A stretch of 50,391 bases of DNA from a virus, in IMG/VR virus record IMGVR_UViG_3300042402_001650, positions 1 to 50,391 of that record, one strand, 5' to 3'. The number at the start of each line of letters is the position of its first letter. Position 1 is the first letter of the stretch. Under the pieces are notes generated by a model. The model did not search any database, was not told the DNA's origin, and was given only the letters and a program-made list of their open reading frames with translations. The position numbers and the translations under genes are program-made. Positions 20,076-29,444 of this stretch are shown here, piece by piece.

Positions 20076-20311
20076 TATTTAACTCCGAAGTGTTCTTTGA
20101 TTATAGACACAGCAACATCTTCATCGAATGGAAAAGGTTCCTTTTTCCACTCTTTAATTATAGCACAACATTCTTGGATAAGCAAGTCTGCGAATTGTTC
20201 CAAGCACTCTTCGTCTGCCCAATGCGCAATGAAGTAACGCCTCGGTGTCTCATTATCAACATAGTTTAACATGCCAGAATCGAGTCCGGCTTTGATGATA
20301 CTTTCTTTCAC
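20075..20311 (-). CDS. Conserved small phage protein (paralogue)
   Basis: The LEQFADLLIQECCAIIKEWK segment matches the family of the gene at 19477-19755, with a similar spacing to IIKEHFGVK at the C-terminus (IAKHFGVE there). This suggests a tandem duplication with divergence. Function unknown. Confidence 0.75.
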   Translation of the reverse strand: MKESIIKAGLDSGMLNYVDNETPRRYFIAHWADEECLEQFADLLIQECCAIIKEWKKEPFPFDEDVAVSIIKEHFGVK

Positions 20312-20595
20312 GTTAACATCCTTATCAAGCCAATAGTGTCAATCGTAGTCAGCAAAAGATAGTTAGCCAACATACCAAAAGACTTGCGAGTCCAAGAAGC
20401 CCAAGCATAGATAGCACAGCCAGCAATCCACACAGGATAAAGAGCCAAGAGGGGAGGAGTTGGTACGGTAAGTGCCATTGTAATGCTACACCCAATACTA
20501 ATAGCCCAAGCAAGAAGCTCGGCAGCAAAGCGAAAACGATTTGTAAGATAATCATCTTTAATCCATTCTATAGTTGGGCGAAGTAAGTCAATCAT
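20308..20595 (-). CDS. Conserved phage membrane protein, 95 aa
   Basis: Three hydrophobic segments (FAAELLAWAISIGCSITMALT, LLALYPVWIAGCAIYAWAS, FGMLANYLLLTTIDTIGLIRM). The NRFRFxAExLAWxISIGCSxTMA pattern is frequent in large phages. Inner-membrane location is expected. Function unknown. Confidence 0.78.
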   Translation of the reverse strand: MIDLLRPTIEWIKDDYLTNRFRFAAELLAWAISIGCSITMALTVPTPPLLALYPVWIAGCAIYAWASWTRKSFGMLANYLLLTTIDTIGLIRMLT

Positions 20596-21319
20596 TTTTT
20601 ATTCTTTCTGTCACCAATTCAAATGCTTTTTGGTAACCTCGCTTTTGGCAATTCTCCATAAACATCTGATATCGATCATTGTACCAATGTTTCTTTGGTA
20701 TGTCAAGTAAGTATTCAATTACAGTTTCTTCATCGAAAAAAAGTGGAAAGTTCCACACACCGTGAAAACCAAATGTATCTCCAGTGGGATTGTTCCATTC
20801 ATGTGAAAATACATTTGCAAGTTCTATCGGTGCATACTTGATGCCGTGCTTTGTTTTCAAATAGTTTGAGTAACCCTGACAGATTACCGCATCTTCATTT
20901 GCAAATCTAGGGTCTTCTCTGGAATGAATAATTGGATCGCGCAAGGCTTCTAAAAGTTTTGCACTGCGCAAACTGAAACCCCCATTACCCACTTTTTCGT
21001 CTTTGCCTATCCAGTTGAATCTATCTGGCCAAGGGGCACCAATGTAATCATACTTTAGAAAGTCATCAGTCCATGCAGTTCGATTGGCAGCCATACCATC
21101 ATACTGAATGATTAGAACAAATTCTGTCTTCACAAAAGCCCACATATTTTTCAGTGAAAAATAATTATAATCATGAAGGCTAAAATTCGTTCTAAGTTTC
21201 TTCTCATCAAAGATAACAATGTCTTCGATATGTGGAGTGTTTTTAATGGTTGTTGCAATTGCAAAGTCCATTATATTTTTGTGAGTGTTACCCACAATCA
21301 TCACAGTAATAGGTTTCAT
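20588..21319 (-). CDS. DUF5672-type glycosyltransferase-like protein
   Basis: Motifs LIIQYDGMAANRTAWTDDFL, YDYIGAPWPDR and VGNGGFSLRSAKLLEAL are characteristic of the DUF5672 glycosyltransferase-like family. The acidic QYDG stands where GT-A enzymes have DxD. It is followed by a GT9-like gene, so the two probably act on the same glycan, either phage DNA/protein decoration or host surface sugar. Substrate unknown. Confidence 0.85.
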   Translation of the reverse strand: MKPITVMIVGNTHKNIMDFAIATTIKNTPHIEDIVIFDEKKLRTNFSLHDYNYFSLKNMWAFVKTEFVLIIQYDGMAANRTAWTDDFLKYDYIGAPWPDRFNWIGKDEKVGNGGFSLRSAKLLEALRDPIIHSREDPRFANEDAVICQGYSNYLKTKHGIKYAPIELANVFSHEWNNPTGDTFGFHGVWNFPLFFDEETVIEYLLDIPKKHWYNDRYQMFMENCQKRGYQKAFELVTERIKND

Positions 21320-22143
21320 ATTTTAGTGTATGAGTATGTGTATCCAATATCGATGTTTGTTTTATTGAAGAAAGTTCCAGTTGGATCAATCCAAGAAAAC
21401 AACCAATTTCTGATATCTCCAGGTTTGAATGTCATCAAAGTTTTTCTTGGAAATTCCATCAACACAATTCTTTTTTCGACTCTAGGATAACAATTTGCAA
21501 TGTGCATAGGACCAGAATTGACGCCAATGAATCGTGCAGATTCAGAGATTTCTTTGGCAACTTCCCAATAATCTAATTTACCACAAAGATTAATAGAGTG
21601 ACCACCTAAAGGTTTATCGTCAGGCCCACCAACTTGAACAATCTCATAATTTTTATAATTGTTCAAAATAGCTTCACAAATTTCATCAGACATAACTCTA
21701 ACATCATCTTCACCAGAGTTTGTTCTGATAGCAGGTTCATTGTCTCTAGTTCTGTCCGAACCGGTTGTGTGAACAATTATCTTGTTTGGTTTCGTTTGAG
21801 AATCTTCATGAATGTACAATCTGGGATGGCGAAGTCTAACGTCATTGAATCCCATATTCACACACATGTATTCGGTCTGTCCATTACTAACAAACGAATT
21901 CATCATCTTGTAATATGCCTCGGCTTGATTGGGTATCCTACAATCAGGATTCAAACTTATAACAGGATAATCTTTAGCCTCATCATCACTCATGAATACA
22001 ACATACGGATTGTGTTTGAATGCCCATATACTATTATCAGTAATGATGGATTTCATTCCTGTAACATTGTGAAGATTTTCAGGTATTGCTGTAGTGCATA
22101 CCTGGTCACCAATGTGTTTGAAATTAAAATGTAGTCTATGCAC
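21316..22143 (-). CDS. Glycosyltransferase family 9-like (heptosyltransferase fold)
   Basis: A GT-B-like protein with N-terminal HRLHFNFKHIGDQVCTTAIP, a central IIVHTTGSDRTRDNEPAIRT, IVQVGGPDDKPLGGHS, and the ligand region ARFIGVNSGPMHIANCYP typical of the GT9/ADP-heptose transferase group. It overlaps the DUF5672 gene by 4 bases. The acceptor is unknown. Confidence 0.82.
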   Translation of the reverse strand: MHRLHFNFKHIGDQVCTTAIPENLHNVTGMKSIITDNSIWAFKHNPYVVFMSDDEAKDYPVISLNPDCRIPNQAEAYYKMMNSFVSNGQTEYMCVNMGFNDVRLRHPRLYIHEDSQTKPNKIIVHTTGSDRTRDNEPAIRTNSGEDDVRVMSDEICEAILNNYKNYEIVQVGGPDDKPLGGHSINLCGKLDYWEVAKEISESARFIGVNSGPMHIANCYPRVEKRIVLMEFPRKTLMTFKPGDIRNWLFSWIDPTGTFFNKTNIDIGYTYSYTKI

Positions 22144-22777
22144 TTTTCTTCCTTCTTACTGGAGTTTTTCTAGCAGGCTTGGAAGATTTTTCTTGTTCCT
22201 CTATTAGTCCATCAAGTTTGCTTTGTAGGCGTTTCATAACTTCTTCGCCATCCATCCAGATATCTTTGTTTTCTAGAATAGATTTCATTTCACCGTCTGT
22301 CAAAAAGCCACTATAAACTTTCTGCACAATTTTTTCTGACCACTTACGCTCATTGATAAGTTGATCATACATTTCACCACCCTTACCCACAACACCACCG
22401 GAGTAGTTGTGGAACATAAACAGACAGTGTTCAGAAATTTCATACATGTCGGCACACAAGAAAATCATCGTAGCGGCTGACATGCAACATCCTTCAGCAG
22501 ATGCAATAATCTTTGCTGGTGATTCTGCAATTGCACGAATGAATTGAATTGTAGTAAACAAATCACCACCATGCGAATTAATGTGAATTTTAACTACATC
22601 ATCTTCACCGGCATTTCGAATTGCTTCATAACAATTAATATAATCGTCTGGATCGGTAATTTCTCCGACAAGATATATTGTGTATAGATTGCCCAATGGC
22701 TTTACGTCAACCGTTTTATCCCTAAACAGTTCCGCCAAAGTATTATCTTCAGACTTCGATTTTATTTTTTTCATCAT
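22136..22777 (-). CDS. ClpP-like serine protease with basic C-terminal tail
   Basis: ClpP fold signs: IYLVGEITDPDDY, IHINSHGGDLF (oxyanion region), catalytic Ser about residue 100 in GCCMSAATM and His about 123 in MFHNYSGG. The C-terminus is Lys/Arg-rich (KPARKTPVRRKKSA), unlike host ClpP. It may form a tetradecamer on its own or with host ATPases, or process phage proteins. Partner unknown. Confidence 0.88.
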   Translation of the reverse strand: MMKKIKSKSEDNTLAELFRDKTVDVKPLGNLYTIYLVGEITDPDDYINCYEAIRNAGEDDVVKIHINSHGGDLFTTIQFIRAIAESPAKIIASAEGCCMSAATMIFLCADMYEISEHCLFMFHNYSGGVVGKGGEMYDQLINERKWSEKIVQKVYSGFLTDGEMKSILENKDIWMDGEEVMKRLQSKLDGLIEEQEKSSKPARKTPVRRKKSA

Positions 22778-23330
22778 GTTTTTCCACTTTCTGCATTAAG
22801 GTAAATCCATACTTACAAATCCAATATGCATCAATGATATCCGACGAAGGATTCCATTGCTTTTCTGTCATATTTAATTCTACTTTTAGTCTGATACTAT
22901 TTTCTTTCTCAAACACATCTTGCATTTTTTGTTTATCTGAATTTCCTTTACCGGTAGCAAATTTTTTGATAACGGTAGGGGGAACGCAGTAAAAAGGAAC
23001 TTGTAAATTCCACAGTCGGTATTTTAATATGCCAGTATTTTCGGCAATATTAAATACTTTTCCTTTAGAACCCATAGAATAGTCTTCGATGTACACATAT
23101 TGTACATCATTATCTAGCACTCTGTCAATAAAGAACGAGGATATTTTATCGTATCTCTCCATGGCATCGGTAAACTCCAGTAGTGTGCCATGAATATTTT
23201 TGTGTTCAATCTCATACTTTTTCAGTTGAGTCATAAAATAGACTTCACAATTATCAAATTTGAATTCCTTAGACGGATCGTAAATACAAATTGCTGGTGA
23301 AGTCATCGAATAGTCGATGCCTGCAATCAT
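22749..23330 (-). CDS. RuvC-like Holliday junction resolvase/nuclease
   Basis: ATG 23330 (GGAAGT upstream) gives MIAGIDYSMTSPAICI (first acidic motif), YVYIEDYSMGSKGKVFNIAE (second), VIKKFATGKGNSDKQKM and the final SSDIIDAYWICKYG. These are the four RuvC-fold positions (D, E, K and D/D). Its role would be resolving recombination intermediates before packaging. Overlap with ClpP-like gene is 29 bases. Confidence 0.85.
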   Translation of the reverse strand: MIAGIDYSMTSPAICIYDPSKEFKFDNCEVYFMTQLKKYEIEHKNIHGTLLEFTDAMERYDKISSFFIDRVLDNDVQYVYIEDYSMGSKGKVFNIAENTGILKYRLWNLQVPFYCVPPTVIKKFATGKGNSDKQKMQDVFEKENSIRLKVELNMTEKQWNPSSDIIDAYWICKYGFTLMQKVEKHDEKNKIEV

Positions 23331-23332
23331 AT

Positions 23333-23536
23333 TTACTTCCAATCGTCAATATCTTTTAATAGTTCGTCTGTATCCCAATCATCACCATCAAAATTTTCAT
23401 CCTCTTCAACAATAGAAGTATCGTCTAGTTCTGCTGAACATGCGGTACAATATTTTGGTGATAGATTTTGATTTTGAATTTCTACTGAATAGTCACAACC
23501 ACATGCATCGCAAAAAACCTGATATAATTTCGACAT
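23333..23536 (-). CDS. Zinc-ribbon protein with acidic tail
   Basis: FCDACGCDYSVEI and KYCTACSAEL give two CxxC knuckles. The C-terminal half is strongly acidic (DEDENFDGDDWDTDELLKDI type). It is next to the RuvC-like gene with a 2-base gap. It could be a regulatory or transcription-associated ribbon; function unknown. Confidence 0.72.
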   Translation of the reverse strand: MSKLYQVFCDACGCDYSVEIQNQNLSPKYCTACSAELDDTSIVEEDENFDGDDWDTDELLKDIDDWK

Positions 23537-23576
23537 AAGAATCCTCCATATTAGTCTCAGTCGAAATTATATATCC

Positions 23577-24572
23577 TTACGCCGCTTTACCCCACACATC
23601 ATCCCAACTACCTTTGTGTGCGGCTTTGGCATAATCTGTAGCACGATTCTCAAAGAAGTTGGTATGAATAGGTGCATTGATCATTTCTTCTACCCAAGGT
23701 AGAGGATTCTTTTTGACTTTCATAATTCCTTTAAGGCCCAAAGAAATAAGGCGGCGATCAGTAATATAGCGGATGTACTGTTTAACGTCACTAGCGTCCA
23801 GATCAGCCATAGGGCCCATAGCGAATGCCAGATCAATAAACCTGTCTTCGAGTACCACCATTCTTTCAGCAATTGTATAAAGTTCTGATTTGAGTTCATC
23901 GTTCCATATCTCTCTGTTTTCTTCGACATATGTTCTGAAAAGTTTAATCATTGATTCGGCATGTTGAGTTTCATCAACGATTGACCAGGTAACAATTTGT
24001 CCCATGCCACGCATCTTTCCGTGACGGGGAAAGTTTAGTAACATGATGAATGAACTGAATAACTGCATACCTTCAGTGAATGCTGAAAATACTGCGATAT
24101 GCTTTGCTGTATTTTCTTTAGAAGAATTCTGTTTTGAAATTTCTAAAACATAGTCATGCTTCTCTCTCATCTCCTGATATTCTAGAAACTCATTGTACAT
24201 TGTTTCTGGTAGACCCAATGTCTCAATCAAATGAGAGTATGCGGCAATATGCAATGCTTCTCTGGCTGCAAAGCCGGCAAGCATCATGCGAACTTCTGGC
24301 TGAGGAAAATAAGGAAGGTAATTTCTAACGTAACCGCCAGCAACGTCAATATCTCCCTGCGTAAAAAATCTAAAAATGTGCGTGAGAAATTTCTTTTCAT
24401 CTTCAGTTAGTCTTTTCTTCCAATCTTTAACGTCTTCGAGCATTGGCACTTCAGTGTGTAGCCAATGACTTTGTTCGTGCTTTAACCATGCTTCATATGC
24501 CCATGGATAGTTAAATGGTTTGAAATAGTTTCTCTCATCCGTTAGGCTTAGTTCTTGTTTTCTTGGTGCCAT
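23577..24572 (-). CDS. nrdB: Class I ribonucleotide reductase small subunit (NrdB)
   Basis: A 331-residue ferritin-like protein with expected di-iron ligands Asp74 (QGDID), Glu105/His108 (REALH), Glu167 (FTEGMQ), Glu201/His204 (DETQH) and the radical Tyr112 (AAYSHL). It pairs with NrdA (25875-27671) to make dNDPs. Two small genes and a SET gene separate it from nrdA. The GTA-rich start shows AATCGCATGGC near the ATG without a strong ribosome site. Confidence 0.96.
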   Translation of the reverse strand: MAPRKQELSLTDERNYFKPFNYPWAYEAWLKHEQSHWLHTEVPMLEDVKDWKKRLTEDEKKFLTHIFRFFTQGDIDVAGGYVRNYLPYFPQPEVRMMLAGFAAREALHIAAYSHLIETLGLPETMYNEFLEYQEMREKHDYVLEISKQNSSKENTAKHIAVFSAFTEGMQLFSSFIMLLNFPRHGKMRGMGQIVTWSIVDETQHAESMIKLFRTYVEENREIWNDELKSELYTIAERMVVLEDRFIDLAFAMGPMADLDASDVKQYIRYITDRRLISLGLKGIMKVKKNPLPWVEEMINAPIHTNFFENRATDYAKAAHKGSWDDVWGKAA

Positions 24573-24841
24573 GCGATTTTCTCTTTCGATAATAGGTTTA
24601 GATTCTGGTTTGGAAACATCTTTTTCAATTCTTCTATGAAGTCTTCTTTAGACTTAGACTGCATAATGAATTTATTCTCTTCGTGTAACCATGCATAATA
24701 ATTTTCGTTTATGATTTCAACAAAAATTTTTATCGGTTCTATTTCTTTTTGTCTTTCTTCGTATCTCTCTTGTTGCACATCAAGTATCTGTTTCATCAGA
24801 TATGCCATAATCAAACCAATAATAATTTCAATAATAATCAT
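24548..24841 (-). CDS. Membrane-anchored small protein, 97 aa
   Basis: N-terminal helix MIIIEIIIGLIMAYLMKQIL then a charged helical region (QQERYEERQKEIEPIKIFVE) and SKSKEDFIEELKKMFPNQNL. Overlaps NrdB by 25 bases and the upstream gene by 4. Location in the RNR operon is conserved-looking, but I do not recognise a family. Confidence 0.65.
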   Translation of the reverse strand: MIIIEIIIGLIMAYLMKQILDVQQERYEERQKEIEPIKIFVEIINENYYAWLHEENKFIMQSKSKEDFIEELKKMFPNQNLNLLSKEKIAWHQENKN

Positions 24842-25470
24842 TCGTACATCACCGTGTCGGTGTCACCTATTGCCCATTTTGGGTTTTGTTCTACAATATA
24901 TTTTTTAGTGCAAACTTTAAAGTCTGGAAACTTTAATACTTTTGGATTGCTTGCGGCATCAAGCCATATGCAACGATTGTTTGGTTGTGCCGCATATTGA
25001 CCATTATCAAGTTCTAGAAAGTTATATGACTTATGATCTTCCGGATTTTCTGCATCACCCATATCTAGATATTCATCTGATGCACAATTGTCAACAGTAA
25101 ACATATAATTGCCTTGATACCATTGTTTATTCTTAGCGTAAAACTTACCGCTTAGATTCATTAGAAATGATTTTTGTATTACGGAAATGTCATATGATAG
25201 ACAATCCCAAATTTGCAAATGATCTAAAGGCAAAAATTCTGACGGAGTAACATTATTTGTGCGAGACACATATGCACTCAATGGAAGTTTATCATACAAT
25301 GCACCATATTCAGGTAGATACGATTCAATAAAAAATGCTCTACGGCTCATTGATTTGATTGATACCCAAATGCAAGGTACGTATTCACCAAATCCTTTTT
25401 CAAAATTGTAAAGATATTCTTTTCTGATATAACATCTAACTCTTGGTGTGTTTGCTACTAAAAAACTCAT
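24838..25470 (-). CDS. Conserved T4-like protein in the RNR operon
   Basis: 210 aa, beta-rich: FGEYVPCIWVSIKSMSRRAF, LPLDHLQIWDCLSYDI, KQWYQGNYMFTVDN, and NGQYAAQPNNRCIWLDA. I recall proteins of this kind beside nrd genes in cyanophages and pelagiphages, without known role. No catalytic motif is obvious. Confidence 0.75.
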   Translation of the reverse strand: MSFLVANTPRVRCYIRKEYLYNFEKGFGEYVPCIWVSIKSMSRRAFFIESYLPEYGALYDKLPLSAYVSRTNNVTPSEFLPLDHLQIWDCLSYDISVIQKSFLMNLSGKFYAKNKQWYQGNYMFTVDNCASDEYLDMGDAENPEDHKSYNFLELDNGQYAAQPNNRCIWLDAASNPKVLKFPDFKVCTKKYIVEQNPKWAIGDTDTVMYE

Positions 25471-25479
25471 CTATATCTC

Positions 25480-25872
25480 CTATTCTTTTACGTTATTTTT
25501 ATCAAAGTCTAAACTAAAATCTTCATAATTTATGAAAAGTTCTTCTCCAACTTGAATGTCTTTTAATGCATATGAACAAAGTTCTTTTTTACTTCCATCA
25601 ATGTTTGGTGTATAACTATGATTCATAAAATTGTTTAAATCGCAAGACATGTAGTAAAAATTTTCTTCAGTTTTTTCTATCCATGCATATTTGTAAAAAT
25701 GTTCTTTTTGTGCATCATTTAACTGATTCAGTTTTTGTTTTGAAATTTTTATATCTACGCCTTCAATAAACTTCCAAAACATATTTCCTTTTGGTATAAA
25801 TTCTTTTGTAAATAGTCCCAAACCCATCTTTGGGTTTGTTGCCGGTCTAACCTCAACTCTATAAAATAACAT
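25480..25872 (-). CDS. SET-domain protein
   Basis: The small SET fold is seen in MGLGLFTKEFIPKG (N-SET), CDLNNFMNHSYTPN (the NHxxxPN AdoMet/pseudoknot motif) and ALKDIQVGEELFINYEDF (GEExxxxY). SET proteins methylate lysine side chains. At 130 aa it is a minimal domain lacking the Cys-rich flanks. It lies between nrdA and the conserved gene; the target, perhaps a host or phage protein, is unknown. Confidence 0.85.
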   Translation of the reverse strand: MLFYRVEVRPATNPKMGLGLFTKEFIPKGNMFWKFIEGVDIKISKQKLNQLNDAQKEHFYKYAWIEKTEENFYYMSCDLNNFMNHSYTPNIDGSKKELCSYALKDIQVGEELFINYEDFSLDFDKNNVKE

Positions 25873-25874
25873 TA

Positions 25875-27671
25875 TTAGCCTTCACAAGCAAGACATGTAT
25901 CGCCTTCAACCATTGCTTTCATATCTAGTTCTTGAATAACTTGTCTTTCAATCTTCTTAGATACTTTATCCGCTTTACCAATCTTTTCCGAACGGCAGTA
26001 GTAAAGAGTCTTTAGACCTTGCTTCCATGCCATGTAGTGTACTGCATGAATGTATTTGATGTTGCTATCTGGACGGAAGAATAGATTTAGACTTTGTGCT
26101 TGGTCAATATACTCTTGACGATCTGCGGCATGTTGTACAATCCAACGCTGGTCAATTTCCATTGACGTTTTGAAAACATCTTTAGTCCAATCGTCCATCC
26201 ATTCTAGATGCTGTACTGAACCATCATTTGCAATGATGCTTCGCCATGTGTCATCTAACCATCCATCTGGATGTGATAGAGATTCTTTTTCGATGATTTG
26301 ATTGAGGTGTTTGTTTTTATTCAGGTGAGAACCTGATAGAGTGTCCTGGCGATAAGCATTGGCACGAAAAGGTTCAATGCTAGGAGAAGTATTGCCCATG
26401 AGAATGGAAGAAGAAGCATTGGGAGCAATAGCCATAACATGACTAAAGCGATTGCCACTACCTTCAGCATCAGGCGCTTCGCCTCTTTCCAATCCCAGTT
26501 TCTTATTAGCCGCATCTAGACCCTCTCTTATTTTTTTGAACATTCTGCGGTTTGCGGATGTAGCAAGTGCTGATTCCCACGGAATGTTATTTTGTTGAAG
26601 ATACGCATGGAATCCCAAAGCACCGACACCAATACTACGTTCACGACTAGCCGAGTACTTAGCACGTTCAATAGCAGAAGGTGCATTGTCGATAAAATGC
26701 TGAAGAACATTATCAAGCATTTCTGCAATGTCAGCAAGAAATACGGAATCGTTTTTCCATTCATCAAAGTATTCTAGATTTACTGAAGACAAACAACAGA
26801 CTGCGGTTCGTTCGCTGTTGGTAGGCAAAACAATTTCGCTACACAAGTTGCTCTGACGAATTGACAGACCAAGTTTCTTTTGAAATTCTGGCATTGCTCT
26901 ATTGCTTGCATCAATGAAATGAATGTAAGGCTCGCCGGTCAACATGCGAGTTTCAATAATACGTTGCCACAAGTCTCTAGCAGAAACTACTTCACGAACT
27001 TCTCCAGTATGAGGGTCTTTCAATTCCCATGAATCATCGAAGTGTGAATCCAACATAGACTGTTCGACAAGGCGCATGAAGTCATCGGTGATATTAATAC
27101 CGTGATGAAGATTCAATGTACGCATGTTTGGATCACCAGTCGCTTTTCTCATTTCTAGAAAAATAGCGATATCAGGATGAGATATATCAAGATAAGCGGC
27201 ATAACTACCACGGCGAGTCCTGCCTTGTCTATATGCCAAAGATGACGCATCATAGGTCCTAAGGTGAGGCATAACACCAGTAGACTTGTCATCAGCAGAG
27301 CGAATACCAACACCAATTCCAATTCCGCCTCCTAACATTGATAGCCAATTGACTTCAGCAAGTGTATCTACAAGACCTTCTGCTGTGTCTTCCAAGTAAG
27401 GAAGAAAACAAGAGATGGGTAGACCACGCTTCGAACGACCGAAAGAAAGAATAGGTGTGCTGTATGAGAGCCAATGTTTGCTGGAGTAGTCATAAAGACG
27501 TTGAGCATGTTCATCGTTGCTTCCAAATGCTTTAGAAACAAACGCAAATCTTTCTTGAGGACTTTCTTCATCCTCACGCATATAACTTTCTTTCAAACGT
27601 AGTTTTCCTAACTCATCGAACAACGAGTCTCTAGAATAATCTACTTTAATTCCGTGAACAATACTCTCCAT
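25875..27671 (-). CDS. nrdA: Class I ribonucleotide reductase large subunit (NrdA), no ATP cone
   Basis: 598 aa, shorter than E. coli NrdA (761), because the N-terminal ATP-cone is absent and the protein begins near the barrel. Key residues: Cys88 (SCFLPY), Asn275/Cys277/Glu279 (NLCSEI), Cys292 or 293 (VCCLSS), the Tyr pair in TLYYCRSEK and the C-terminal redox pair CLACEG. Loss of the cone implies no overall dATP inhibition, fitting phage-driven dNTP supply (inference). Confidence 0.96.
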   Translation of the reverse strand: MESIVHGIKVDYSRDSLFDELGKLRLKESYMREDEESPQERFAFVSKAFGSNDEHAQRLYDYSSKHWLSYSTPILSFGRSKRGLPISCFLPYLEDTAEGLVDTLAEVNWLSMLGGGIGIGVGIRSADDKSTGVMPHLRTYDASSLAYRQGRTRRGSYAAYLDISHPDIAIFLEMRKATGDPNMRTLNLHHGINITDDFMRLVEQSMLDSHFDDSWELKDPHTGEVREVVSARDLWQRIIETRMLTGEPYIHFIDASNRAMPEFQKKLGLSIRQSNLCSEIVLPTNSERTAVCCLSSVNLEYFDEWKNDSVFLADIAEMLDNVLQHFIDNAPSAIERAKYSASRERSIGVGALGFHAYLQQNNIPWESALATSANRRMFKKIREGLDAANKKLGLERGEAPDAEGSGNRFSHVMAIAPNASSSILMGNTSPSIEPFRANAYRQDTLSGSHLNKNKHLNQIIEKESLSHPDGWLDDTWRSIIANDGSVQHLEWMDDWTKDVFKTSMEIDQRWIVQHAADRQEYIDQAQSLNLFFRPDSNIKYIHAVHYMAWKQGLKTLYYCRSEKIGKADKVSKKIERQVIQELDMKAMVEGDTCLACEG

Positions 27672-27695
27672 ACAAATTCCTTTGTTATTATTTTT

Positions 27696-28382
27696 TTAGA
27701 TTGATTTGGCTAAAGGAAATACTTTAGCAATGACTTCTGCACATGCCTTAGCAATTTCGCAATGTTCCTTCTGAGTACCATTAGCAGAACGGAGTTGTAT
27801 GTAGTGAACCCACGAACGAAGTGTTCCATTCATATATAAACGACTTACTGTAAGTCCTTCTGGTAGGACTGCTCTGGCTTGTTCTTTAGCGATGCCATTT
27901 TCAATGGCCCACTGATATTCTTTCTTAACAGCAAACAATACACGCTTCTGCGCACGTTCCCATTCATAAGCCAACAATTTTTGTTGCTCATCTTCCATAT
28001 CAAATTCTACACTGTTTTGTCTATTTTTGGTGTCTTGGAATCTGGCTTCTCGCAATACAAATGCTTCATCAAGTTCCGCTGTTGGATCAGCATATCGCTG
28101 ACTGAATTCTTGGAAGGAGAAACTTCTGTGTCTAAGGATTTGTCTTGCAATGTCTCTTGTGGTTTCGATTTCCAGACAGGCGGAGACCATTTCGAGTGGG
28201 CTCCAGTGTTGGTGTTTGATGAGGTACCTGATGAGCCGTTCTGAAGTTTCGCTATTGGACTGATTGGCTGGATTCGATACTCTGGCACAGTAGGCGACCA
28301 GTTCCTCTGCGTCCATTGAGTGTTGTAGTTCATTTTCAAATTCCTCTGATGTTTGTGAATACGATATCAATTTTACGTTCAT
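27696..28382 (-). CDS. thyX: Flavin-dependent thymidylate synthase (ThyX)
   Basis: The ThyX motif RHRSFSFQEFSQRY is intact, and the C-terminal EQARAVLPEGLTVSRLYMNG, then SWVHYIQLRSANGTQKEH, match the family. Makes dTMP from dUMP using methylene-THF and FAD. ATG 28382 overlaps the primase stop as ATGA, so it is translated with the primase; the upstream in-frame ATG (28394) is less likely. Confidence 0.96.
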   Translation of the reverse strand: MNVKLISYSQTSEEFENELQHSMDAEELVAYCARVSNPANQSNSETSERLIRYLIKHQHWSPLEMVSACLEIETTRDIARQILRHRSFSFQEFSQRYADPTAELDEAFVLREARFQDTKNRQNSVEFDMEDEQQKLLAYEWERAQKRVLFAVKKEYQWAIENGIAKEQARAVLPEGLTVSRLYMNGTLRSWVHYIQLRSANGTQKEHCEIAKACAEVIAKVFPLAKSI

Positions 28383-29407
28383 ACATGCTTCCATATGTTA
28401 AATGTCAATAAGGCTTTAGGTCCTTGAAAAGTATTTTTATTTATTGTGTCGAGTATTTCTTCTGCACCCATATTCGCTTTAAGCATCATATCATTGATAT
28501 CTTTTTCGATAATTTCTTTGGGCCATATCACAACACTAAACCCCGACTCGATTGCAGATTTAATCTCTCTTACAACTTCTCTATTTCTAGGTTCGTTATC
28601 ATAAACTAAAACAACTTTATCTTTTGGCAAATGATCGCCGACAGATTTCAGATTAGAATTTCCAACCGCAACTGAGTTGGGTAAAAATAAACTATCGATA
28701 GGTCCTTCTGTCACATAGATTGTCTGACTTTTATCTACATTATTCAGACCGAAAATCATAGGCACCCCATCCTTAATACGAATGGTAACGTATCTGATTT
28801 TTTCTCCGCGCAATGCCCTGCCTGACAAACCCACAAGGTCATTGTTTTCATCAAAAAAGGGAAGGACCAATCTAGGCTCATCACCAATAATCTTATCTTC
28901 ATAGCCTTCAGCAAATTGCTTAAATTTCTGAATGTCATCTACAAAGTATAGGTCATTGTATCTATGTTCCGGAATTTTTCTAGAATTCGCATAATCGATG
29001 ACTTCAGAATCTTTTGACATTTTTTTAAGGGGTGTCAAAAGTCCTCGCATAGCATTATCTTGACGATTGCTTTCAAACACTACAGGCTTGAAAACAAAAC
29101 TGTGTTCTTTATGTGCTTTACGTCCTGTATCACCTTCTTTGTATCGATCTAAACAATATTGCTTGTACAGATTAGGATCAAGATGGCGAATGAGCGAACC
29201 TAGTGAAAGACTTGCGGAACAATTGTGACACTTATAGAACATTCCACCTTTTTTAGCGAAAAGATACCCCCTCGCTTTACTGCGATTGGTTTGAGAGTCG
29301 CCACAGACAGGACAACGAAAATTGTAAAGGTATTCGCCTTTACGAGAAAATTTCTCAAGACGAATTGAGATAGTACCAATGTACTGGTGATCAAGCCACA
29401 TGCTCAT
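28379..29407 (-). CDS. 61: DnaG-type primase (T4 gp61-like)
   Basis: An N-terminal zinc ribbon (Cys32, Cys35, Cys60, Cys63: RCPVCGD and YKCHNC) precedes a helical linker and a TOPRIM domain (IYVTEGPIDSLFLPN, VVLVYDNEPRNREV). 342 aa equals T4 gp61 length. It makes RNA primers with the gp41-like helicase (42129-43541). A perfect-spacing sigma70 promoter is directly upstream, indicating early expression of the primase-thyX-nrd string. Confidence 0.93.
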   Translation of the reverse strand: MSMWLDHQYIGTISIRLEKFSRKGEYLYNFRCPVCGDSQTNRSKARGYLFAKKGGMFYKCHNCSASLSLGSLIRHLDPNLYKQYCLDRYKEGDTGRKAHKEHSFVFKPVVFESNRQDNAMRGLLTPLKKMSKDSEVIDYANSRKIPEHRYNDLYFVDDIQKFKQFAEGYEDKIIGDEPRLVLPFFDENNDLVGLSGRALRGEKIRYVTIRIKDGVPMIFGLNNVDKSQTIYVTEGPIDSLFLPNSVAVGNSNLKSVGDHLPKDKVVLVYDNEPRNREVVREIKSAIESGFSVVIWPKEIIEKDINDMMLKANMGAEEILDTINKNTFQGPKALLTFNIWKHV

Positions 29408-29444
29408 ATTATATCATTACATACAAAAAGACTAGAATTTGTCT

